This document shows, piece after piece, positions 31,050-36,439 of a stretch of DNA of 36,439 nt. The stretch is from an uncultured Mycobacterium sp. (lineage in GTDB: Bacteria; Actinomycetota; Actinomycetes; Mycobacteriales; Mycobacteriaceae), in assembly GCA_900078375.1 (NCBI GenBank), contig FLQS01000018.1, positions 62,431 to 98,869 of the forward strand, given 5' to 3'. A program made the translations under genes and the position numbers. Within the stretch, counting starts at the first letter, position 1. Every line of letters begins with the position of its first letter. The notes below the pieces were generated by a model that ran no database searches, had not been told where the DNA came from, and was given only the letters and a program-made list of their open reading frames with translations.

Positions 31050-31068
31050 CCGACGGTAGATCCGTCGG
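31050..31068 (-). promoter_or_regulatory. Hairpin directly upstream of pxpB
   Basis: CCGACGG (31050-31056) pairs with CCGTCGG (31062-31068) around TAGAT. On the minus strand the stem ends 3 nt before the pxpB ATG, where a ribosome-binding site should be and none is obvious. It may weaken translation of pxpB or end transcripts from the transporter gene upstream. Both ideas are inference. Confidence 0.35.
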
Positions 31069-31136
31069 CGGGCTGGTTCGCGGTGTTTTCGAACACTGCC
31101 AGAGGTGCGCCAGGCATCTCATATTTATCGGCCGCG

Positions 31137-31853
31137 TCAGACCAGCTGGGTGTACGTGGGCTCGTGGCGTTTGATGTACGCGATTACGCGATAGGTGATG
31201 GGCAGCATGAGCACCTCGACGGCGGTCTTGTACACCCATCCCAGCGCGGTATAGGTGACGAAGTCACCGAAGGTGTTGATGCCGATCGCGCCGGCGGCGA
31301 TGCTGCAGAACACCACGGTGTCACCGAGTTGGCCGGCGAAGGTAGAGCCGACCAGCCGCGCCCACAGGTGCTTCTCCTTGGTGCGCGCTTTGATCTTCAC
31401 GACGGTCCAGGCGTTGATGGTCTGGCCGACGATGAAACCGGCCAGGCCCGCCACGATCAGCTGGGTGTAGGCGTGGACGATGTTCTCGAAATGCTCTTGG
31501 TTGGTGTAGAAGTCGGCCGCGGGGAGGTAGATCGTCACCCAGAACGCCAGTGCCGCCAGGATGTTCATCGCAAATCCGAGGACGATCGCCCGCCGTGCGG
31601 CCTTGAATCCGTACACCTCGGAGAGCACGTCGCCGATCACGTAGGTCAGTGGGAAGACGATGAATCCGCCGTCGGTGATGATCGACCAGTTCCCGATAAC
31701 GGGCCCGAACGCGACGCCTTTGGTGGCGGTGACGTTGGAGATGATCACCAGCGCGGTGAATACGGCGACGAGGCCCGGATAGTAGAGCGAGCCGACTTGT
31801 GCGAATCCGGGGGTCGGGGCGGCTGCGCGCGCGGTGTCAGGGCTGCTCGTCAC
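31137..31853 (-). CDS. Queuosine precursor/VUT family transporter (YhhQ-like)
   Basis: This 238-residue membrane protein starts at GTG 31853 and has about six hydrophobic segments. Typical family stretches are LIISNVTATKGVAFG, FPLTYVIGDVLSEVYGFKAARRAI and GSTFAGQLGDTVVF. YhhQ relatives import 7-deazaguanine precursors of queuosine, and others of the vitamin uptake group carry different small molecules. No queuosine biosynthesis gene is nearby. It lies 23 nt after the fecB2-like gene and 90 nt before pxpB, in the same direction. The cargo assignment rests only on family membership. Confidence 0.87.
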   Translation of the reverse strand: MTSSPDTARAAAPTPGFAQVGSLYYPGLVAVFTALVIISNVTATKGVAFGPVIGNWSIITDGGFIVFPLTYVIGDVLSEVYGFKAARRAIVLGFAMNILAALAFWVTIYLPAADFYTNQEHFENIVHAYTQLIVAGLAGFIVGQTINAWTVVKIKARTKEKHLWARLVGSTFAGQLGDTVVFCSIAAGAIGINTFGDFVTYTALGWVYKTAVEVLMLPITYRVIAYIKRHEPTYTQLV

Positions 31854-31876
31854 AGGTGCTATCCAAGCACGCCGGG

Positions 31877-32863
31877 TCAGCCTAGGGCGCGCGAGAGCAG
31901 CGGTGGCAGTTGATCGGCCACCACCGGATAGGACAGCGGCGACGCGAACGCGATCGCCCCGGCGAGGTCCTTGCCGGTGAACACGTTCCGGTTGGTTTTG
32001 GTGGCCGTCAGGGCGGCAACGGCCGGGTCGGCCAGTAGCGCGGCCTGTTCGGCGTCGCTCTCGGTGGACCAGACCAGTACGTCAGCGGCATCGAGGGCGT
32101 CCGCGAGTTTGTCGCGGGGAATCGCGGCCCGGTTGTCGTCGGCGGCGAAGGCGCCAATGCTGTCAGGAACCTGAAAGCCCATGGCGGTCAGGAACTCGGT
32201 GCGCCACCCGGGCAGCGTCGCGGTCAGGGTGTCACCAACGAACCTGCCGGCGAGCAGCAGCGCCGTCTTGTCTTTGAACGCAGGGTTGTTCTTCGCGACG
32301 CCGGCGAACTTGTCGTCGACGCCCGTGATGAGCTGCTTCATCTGCCGGCCCTGGAACACTGCGGTTCCCACCGCGGTGGCCTGGTCCTTCCACGGCTCGA
32401 AGAAGGCGTCGCCGCCCGACTGGGCGATCGTTGGCGCGATCGCCGCCAGCTTCTTGTAGGTGTCGGCATCGAGGCCTGCGTTGACGGCCACGATGAGGTC
32501 GGGCTTGAGTGCGGCGATCTGATCCACTTGAATTCCGTTGTCCAGGTTGAGCACAACGGGTTGGGCCGATCCGAGTTTGGGCAGTGCCCACGGCCACACC
32601 CCGAACGGCTGGTCACCGAACCAGGTGGTTACGGCGATGGGCACGACGCCGACCGCAAGGAGATCGTCCTGCTCGGTGAATCCGGCGCTGACGACGCGGG
32701 TGGGTGCCACCGGAATCGTGGTTTCGCCGAAGAGGTGCTTGATGGTCACCGTTTTGGGGGTGGCGTCATCACTCAAGCTGTCCGATGAGCACGCCGCCGC
32801 CAGCAGCGCGCCCGCCGCGCCGGCGGCTCCCAGGAACCCACGCCTCGTCCACTGCGCCCTCAC
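31877..32863 (-). CDS. fecB2: Periplasmic siderophore/iron-binding lipoprotein (FecB2, Rv0265c-like)
   Basis: This 328-residue solute-binding protein starts at GTG 32863. The N-terminus has twin arginines (TRRGFLGAAG), a hydrophobic core and Cys25 after LLAAA, so it looks like a Tat-type lipoprotein anchored outside the membrane. The lipobox is loose, with Ala instead of Leu at -3. Two lobes of the class III fold follow, with PTRVVSAGFTEQDDLLAVGV and QVDQIAALKPDLIVAVNAGL. It probably binds ferric siderophore or haem, but no permease or ATPase gene is adjacent. The position relative to aac(2') and pxpBC matches Rv0265c. It is 9 nt downstream of the lysE-like gene. Confidence 0.88.
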   Translation of the reverse strand: MRAQWTRRGFLGAAGAAGALLAAACSSDSLSDDATPKTVTIKHLFGETTIPVAPTRVVSAGFTEQDDLLAVGVVPIAVTTWFGDQPFGVWPWALPKLGSAQPVVLNLDNGIQVDQIAALKPDLIVAVNAGLDADTYKKLAAIAPTIAQSGGDAFFEPWKDQATAVGTAVFQGRQMKQLITGVDDKFAGVAKNNPAFKDKTALLLAGRFVGDTLTATLPGWRTEFLTAMGFQVPDSIGAFAADDNRAAIPRDKLADALDAADVLVWSTESDAEQAALLADPAVAALTATKTNRNVFTGKDLAGAIAFASPLSYPVVADQLPPLLSRALG

Positions 32864-32872
32864 GGCGCGAGA

Positions 32873-33472
32873 TTAGCTCACCACCAGCGAGATGCCGAGC
32901 CCGATCATCGTGGCGGCGATCAAGCCGTCGAGAATCCGCCATGTCACCGGATTAGCGAACAGGCCGGAAAGCCGGCGCGCGCCGAACCCGAGGCTGAAGA
33001 ACCAGACCACGCTGGCCGTCACCGCGCCGACGCCGAACAGCCACCGGCTGTCGGCGTGCTGGTTGGCCAGCGTTCCGAGCAACACGACGGTGTCCAGGTA
33101 GACGTGCGGGTTGAGAAACGTCATCGCCAGGCAGGTCAGCACAACCGAGATCAGCCGGGTGGACCCGGTCTTCGCCGGTGCCATGCTCGACGGTCGCAGG
33201 GCCCTGCGGGCCGCCAGCGCGCCATAGACGAACAGAAACCCCGCCCCGCCGATCTTGGCCACCGTGACCGTTTGGGGGTGGGCGGTGATCACCGTGCCGA
33301 TACCGGCGATACCCGCGGTGATCAGCACCAGATCGGAGACTGCGCACACGCTGACCACCGCGAGGACGTGCTCGCGTCGGATGCCCTGACGCAGCACGAA
33401 CGCGTTCTGGGCGCCGATCGCGGCGATCAGGGTGAACGACGTCAGAAATCCGACGAGCAGGGGCGAGGTCAT
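32873..33472 (-). CDS. lysE: LysE/ArgO family amino acid exporter
   Basis: This 199-residue membrane protein has about six hydrophobic helices. ATG 33472 is preferred because [30 protein letters not shown] matches the usual family start. A GTG at 33490 would add six residues. The signature [16 protein letters not shown] and the later [16 protein letters not shown] are diagnostic for basic amino acid exporters of the LysE branch. Such genes are usually divergent from a LysR-type regulator (LysG/ArgP), but none is present here. The gene is 9 nt from fecB2 and heads the leftward string. The exported amino acid, probably Lys or Arg, is inferred. Confidence 0.9.
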   Translation of the reverse strand: MTSPLLVGFLTSFTLIAAIGAQNAFVLRQGIRREHVLAVVSVCAVSDLVLITAGIAGIGTVITAHPQTVTVAKIGGAGFLFVYGALAARRALRPSSMAPAKTGSTRLISVVLTCLAMTFLNPHVYLDTVVLLGTLANQHADSRWLFGVGAVTASVVWFFSLGFGARRLSGLFANPVTWRILDGLIAATMIGLGISLVVS

Positions 33473-33524
33473 GGAGCTGACGGTAGGCACCAGCGTCGAG
33501 TCAGTACAGCTAAAGATTCTTCAT

Positions 33525-33548
33525 CATGATAAGCACGACTTAATCATG
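33525..33548 (-). promoter_or_regulatory. lysE promoter with inverted repeat
   Basis: CATGAT (33525-33530) and ATCATG (33543-33548) form an inverted repeat with a 12-bp spacer. On the minus strand TATCAT (33526-33531) fits a TANNNT -10, with about 45 nt of leader before ATG 33472. The repeat would suit a dimeric regulator. The surrounding AT-rich patch stands out from the GC-rich neighbours. Confidence 0.4.
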
Positions 33549-33600
33549 CTCGCGGTGTGCCGTCGTTCGCTGGCGCTGTGCGCGCCCGTGAACGTTCCGG

Positions 33601-33804
33601 TCAGCAGATAGCGGCTGCGGCGATCAGCCCGAACGCGATGAGCACGATGCTCAGCACGGCGGCGGCGTGACCCATCGATAGCGCCACCACCACGCCGGCC
33701 ACGCCGGCGATGAAGACGACGATCATCAGGAAAGCCATCACGCCCCGGTGCGGATTGATCGCACTAGACGGGAGGGGCCTTCTCGAAGGTTCCATGCCGA
33801 TCAT
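33601..33804 (-). CDS. Small two-helix membrane protein (67 residues)
   Basis: This gene starts at ATG 33804, chosen because a clear GGAGG lies 6 nt upstream. In-frame starts up to 33861 lack one. About 20 polar residues (MIGMEPSRRPLPSSAINPHR) precede two hydrophobic segments (VMAFLMIVVFIAGVAGVVVA and AVLSIVLIAFGLIAAAA), and the protein ends in Cys. I do not recognise it. Size and layout suggest a stress or membrane-associated peptide. Its promoter region contains a CRP-like palindrome right beside a TATACT -10, so expression is probably tightly controlled. Confidence 0.75.
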   Translation of the reverse strand: MIGMEPSRRPLPSSAINPHRGVMAFLMIVVFIAGVAGVVVALSMGHAAAVLSIVLIAFGLIAAAAIC

Positions 33805-33840
33805 CGAACACCTCCGGGTGTGACGTGGCTCATCAATCGG

Positions 33841-33862
33841 AGTATAGGTGATGCACATCACA
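33841..33862 (-). promoter_or_regulatory. CRP-like binding site and -10 of the small membrane protein gene
   Basis: On the minus strand TGTGATGTGCATCACC (33862 to 33847) matches the TGTGA-N6-TCACA consensus of CRP (Rv3676) at nine of ten fixed positions. It is followed directly by TATACT (33846-33841), a good -10. The arms GTGATG/CATCAC are a perfect inverted repeat. Centre of the site would be near -20, more consistent with repression than with activation. Confidence 0.5.
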
Positions 33863-33907
33863 AATAGAGAACGGCACGGCTACGTATGCCCAGGTATCTA
33901 GTACTGA

Positions 33908-34711
33908 CTAGAGCCCGACGTGTTCCAGAGCCTCGTCGAACTCCTCCGCCGCCGCCTTTTGGCTCTTACCTGCGGCGATTGCCCGCTGGTAGACCGCAAC
34001 AGCGGCGTCGCCGAGGAGAGCGAATCGGGCGTCCCAGGCCTTGGAGTCGAATCGCCAGTACCCGGTGATGTCGTATTGGCCGATGGTCCAGCCCCGACCA
34101 CGCAGGTAATGGCGAACCTCGCGTGCTGCGGCGGCTTCACCGGCGAACCAGCAGTAGCCGTACGCCGGCAGGTCGGCCTGTCGAACCAGATCCGGGAGCC
34201 GGCCCGGCGTGACACCGTTGCCGGTACCGAGGCTGGGAATGACGGCGACGCCGGGGCGGACTGGCAGGTAGTCCAGGTCGTGGTGGTCGGCGGCCTCGAG
34301 GATGACGGTGGTCGCGACGGCGGCCGGCGTCTCCTCGATGATGCGCGCGGTGGCAGGCAGCCCGGACAGATCGGTGACGAGCAACTGCCGCGCCACACCC
34401 GGGGGTGGCCGGTACCACGCGCGGGCGTGGTCGAGGCCGACGCGAGCGCCGGCGATGGCGGTCTGCGCCCAGGTGCTTCCCCGACCGCCGGTATGCAGCA
34501 CGATGTCGAGGTCGATGCGATCGCCGTCGTGACCGCGCACCGAGTACGTGCGGCCCTCTGCGGGAGTTGCCGGGTCGAAATAGACGCCGACGGCGCAGTC
34601 GCCGCCCGCTGGGATGGCCAGCGATGTGGGGTCGTCGATGCGCAGGCTGATCCGGCGCAGCCGCGGGCTCACTTGGAGCGTCTCGACAACCGACGCGGGC
34701 GAGAAGGTCAT
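33908..34711 (-). CDS. Siderophore-interacting protein / FAD-NAD(P)H ferric reductase family
   Basis: This 267-residue flavoprotein starts at ATG 34711, overlapping the tetR stop by 1 nt (TGATG). The N-terminal barrel has the FAD motif RTYSVRG (about 68-74), then LDIVLHTGGRGSTWA. The NAD(P)H half includes WFAGEAAAAREVRHYL and the late GYWRFD typical of ViuB/SIP proteins. Family members use reduced flavin to release iron from ferric siderophores in the cytoplasm. No siderophore genes are near. Its tight coupling to tetR, and a divergent P450 behind the same operator, leave open a role as an electron-transfer partner. That is inference. Confidence 0.87.
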   Translation of the reverse strand: MTFSPASVVETLQVSPRLRRISLRIDDPTSLAIPAGGDCAVGVYFDPATPAEGRTYSVRGHDGDRIDLDIVLHTGGRGSTWAQTAIAGARVGLDHARAWYRPPPGVARQLLVTDLSGLPATARIIEETPAAVATTVILEAADHHDLDYLPVRPGVAVIPSLGTGNGVTPGRLPDLVRQADLPAYGYCWFAGEAAAAREVRHYLRGRGWTIGQYDITGYWRFDSKAWDARFALLGDAAVAVYQRAIAAGKSQKAAAEEFDEALEHVGL

Positions 34712-35319
34712 CAAACGGCCCCGGCCGCCCCGAGGGTGATGGCAGCCATGGTTGCAACGAGCGTGTCTTCGTCGGTGTCGATATCGCCGTGCAGCCACGC
34801 GATGATCAGTTCGGTGGCGGCGGTGACAACTGCCCTGGCCGCGAGCTGACGGTCAACCGACGGTTTCGGCGGTCCGTCGAAGGGCATGGCCTCGGCGGCG
34901 ATGCGCGCGGTGAACTCGTCGATCTCGCGTTGTTGAAGCTGGCGTAGCCGCGGAAATCCAGGTGACTCCATGTAGAGGCGGGCGTCCGCCGCACTGGCGA
35001 CCAACGTCCGCACCACGGTGCGGAGCACGCCGTGCGCCCGGTCGGGGAGCGCGGTGGTGCTCAGCACCGTCTCCATCGCGGCTTTGAGCCGGGCGTACAG
35101 ATCGTCGGCGCAGGCGTCCAGCAGATCGTCCTTCGTGGCGAACGCGGTGTAGAAGTACCGTTTGCTCAATTTGGCCCGCTGACACACCAGGTCGACGGTC
35201 AGCGGCGCCACACCGACCTCGGCGATCAGTCCGCGCGCCGCGTCGAGCAGGCGTTCTCGGCGCTCTTGCGAACGTTGTTGGGAGCTCAGCCCGCCGTAGG
35301 TGCGCCCCTCGACAGTCAT
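34711..35319 (-). CDS. TetR family transcriptional regulator
   Basis: This 202-residue regulator is taken from ATG 35319 (MTVEGRTYGGLSSQQR), and ATG 35337 is an in-frame alternative adding six residues. Neither has a clear ribosome-binding site. The DNA-binding domain runs from about 18 to 65 (RRERLLDAARGLIAEVGVAP, then CQRAKLSKRYFYTAFATKDD). The C-terminal ligand domain ends IAWLHGDIDTDEDTLVATMA. It overlaps the SIP gene, so the two share one transcript, and faces the P450 gene across 74 bp containing a 22-bp palindrome. It probably represses both directions, and its ligand may be the P450 substrate. Confidence 0.9.
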   Translation of the reverse strand: MTVEGRTYGGLSSQQRSQERRERLLDAARGLIAEVGVAPLTVDLVCQRAKLSKRYFYTAFATKDDLLDACADDLYARLKAAMETVLSTTALPDRAHGVLRTVVRTLVASAADARLYMESPGFPRLRQLQQREIDEFTARIAAEAMPFDGPPKPSVDRQLAARAVVTAATELIIAWLHGDIDTDEDTLVATMAAITLGAAGAV

Positions 35320-35352
35320 GACGACATCTTGACCCATCTGTGGCGCACACCA

Positions 35353-35377
35353 TAATCTAGAACGGCTTCGTTCCAGA
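35353..35377. promoter_or_regulatory. TetR operator candidate overlapping divergent -10 elements
   Basis: TCTAGAACG (35356-35364) and CGTTCCAGA (35369-35377) form an inverted repeat with one mismatch and a 4-bp spacer. Two -10 hexamers overlap its left arm: TAATCT rightward (35353-35358) for the P450 and TAGATT leftward (35359-35354) for tetR. A bound dimer would silence both promoters. Confidence 0.6.
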
Positions 35378-35393
35378 TCTCAAGGAGTTACCG

Positions 35394-36439
35394 ATGACCG
35401 CACGGATCATGGACGACGCGGCACGCGTTCTGGCCGTCCCGCAGTCGTACGCCGACGAAGCCCAGTTGCACGCGGCGCTCGCCCATTTGCGTGCGCACGC
35501 TCCGGTGTCTTGGGTCGATGTCGAGGGCTATCGGCCGTTCTGGGCGATCACCAAACATGCCGATGTCATGGACATCGAACGGCAGAACGATCTATTCACC
35601 AACGATCCCCGGCCGATCCTCGTGGCGACAGAACTCGACGAGAAGCTGCGCGCGGATCGTGAAGCCGGGATCGGATTGAGCACGCTGATCCACATGGATG
35701 ATCCACACCACCGGGACATGCGCAAGATCGGCGCGGACTGGTTTCGCCCGAAAGCCATGCGCGCGTTGAAGACTCGCTGTGACGAGCTGGCCAAGATCTA
35801 CGTCGACCAGATGCTCGAGCGTGGGCCCGAACTCGACTTCTCCCAGGAGATCGCGGTCAACTACCCGTTGTACGTCATCCTGAGTTTGTTGGGCCTGCCG
35901 GAATCCGACTTCCCCCGGATGCTCAAACTCACCCAGGAACTGTTCGGCGGCGACGACACCGAGTTGCAGCGCAACGCATCCAGCGACGCGATGATCGCGG
36001 TGCTACTGGATTTCTTTACGTACTTCGCCACGTTGACCGCCTCGCGCCGCGAGCATCCGACCGAGGATCTGACCTCGGCGATCGCCAACGCCACCATCGA
36101 CGGCCAGCCATTGTCCGACATGGATACCGCCTCCTATTACGTGATCGTGGCCAGTGCCGGCCACGACACCACCAGCGCCGGAATCGCAGGCGGGCTATTG
36201 GAACTGGTGCGCAACCCCGGTGAATTGCAGCGGCTGAAGGACGATTCCAGCCTGATGGGCACCGCGGTCGAAGAGATGATCCGCTGCACGACACCGGTCA
36301 AGGAATTCATGCGCACCGCCCAAGCCGACACCGAAGTCCGCGGTGTCTCGATCGCCAAGGGCGAATCGGTTCTGCTGTCCTATGTTTCGGCCAACCGCGA
36401 TGAAGAAGTATTCGACGACCCGATGCGCTTCGACGTCGG
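35394..36439 (+). CDS. Cytochrome P450, CYP108-like (3' end beyond window)
   Basis: The first 348 residues of a soluble P450 are present. ATG 35394 follows an AAGGAG ribosome-binding site at 6 nt. The oxygen-binding helix reads AGHDTT (Ala255-Thr260, with the acid-alcohol pair Asp258/Thr259), and ExxR is Glu294-Arg297 in EEMIR. The haem Cys loop lies past the edge. From memory, the N-terminal stretch VPQSYADE...GYRPFWAITKHADVMDI and the late EFMRTAQADTEVRGVSI resemble P450terp (CYP108A1, alpha-terpineol hydroxylase), so terpenoid or similar hydrophobic substrates are possible. Electron donors must come from elsewhere or from the divergent SIP gene. It is controlled by the overlapping palindrome. 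Confidence 0.92.
   Translation, partial: MTARIMDDAARVLAVPQSYADEAQLHAALAHLRAHAPVSWVDVEGYRPFWAITKHADVMDIERQNDLFTNDPRPILVATELDEKLRADREAGIGLSTLIHMDDPHHRDMRKIGADWFRPKAMRALKTRCDELAKIYVDQMLERGPELDFSQEIAVNYPLYVILSLLGLPESDFPRMLKLTQELFGGDDTELQRNASSDAMIAVLLDFFTYFATLTASRREHPTEDLTSAIANATIDGQPLSDMDTASYYVIVASAGHDTTSAGIAGGLLELVRNPGELQRLKDDSSLMGTAVEEMIRCTTPVKEFMRTAQADTEVRGVSIAKGESVLLSYVSANRDEEVFDDPMRFDV

Noticed and set aside
31082..31112. GTGTT-TTCG-AACAC hairpin as a preQ1-type riboswitch
   Set aside because: The stem is only 5 bp, lies downstream of the transporter gene rather than upstream, and shows no pseudoknot pattern.

Overview
The window is high-GC actinobacterial DNA, and its gene content is that of a Mycobacterium or Mycolicibacterium chromosome, most like a rapid grower. 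The evidence is a mycobacterial trehalose polyphleate (TPP) locus, two MmpL transporters, the Rv0245/Rv0247c-Rv0250c succinate dehydrogenase block and an Rv0262c-Rv0265c-like block with a chromosomal AAC(2') acetyltransferase. Names are assigned by reading translations and recalling families. No database search was run. I saw no rRNA, tRNA, CRISPR array or insertion sequence.

Region 1 (1-19118) is the TPP locus. A bimodular type I polyketide synthase runs leftward and is cut by the window's left edge inside its last carrier domain. A 352-bp intergenic region separates it from a rightward operon papA3 - mmpL10 - secreted PE-PPE-domain acyltransferase. This operon meets, tail to tail, a leftward pair fadD23 - gap-like membrane protein. 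Known TPP biology suggests this division of labour: FadD23 activates the starter fatty acid, the PKS builds the polyunsaturated chain, PapA3 acylates trehalose, MmpL10 exports the diacyltrehalose precursor, and the PE-PPE enzyme finishes polyacylation outside the membrane. The PKS architecture (KS-AT-KR-ACP then KS-AT-DH-ER-KR-ACP, both ATs malonyl-type) is the most interesting chemistry here. Its first module must make the double bonds but has no dehydratase of its own.

Region 2 (19119-24093) holds an Rv0245-like flavin reductase, a 51-residue protein, and the sdh1 operon (Rv0250c-like gene, sdhC, sdhA, sdhB). The membrane anchor carries a Cys-His-Ser-Cys-Arg-His cluster that could hold a membrane-embedded Rieske-type centre. 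Region 3 (24094-28709) is an isocitrate lyase/PEP mutase superfamily enzyme and a marR-mmpS-mmpL efflux operon with a strong palindromic operator candidate.

Region 4 (28932-33600) is a leftward gene string: lysE-type exporter, FecB2-like lipoprotein, queuosine-precursor-type transporter, pxpB, pxpC and aac(2'). Region 5 (33601-36439) has a small membrane protein behind a CRP-like site, then a tetR-SIP operon divergent from a CYP108-like P450. The P450 is cut by the right edge. The tetR/P450 gap contains a palindrome overlapping both promoters, which makes a compact regulated oxidation module.
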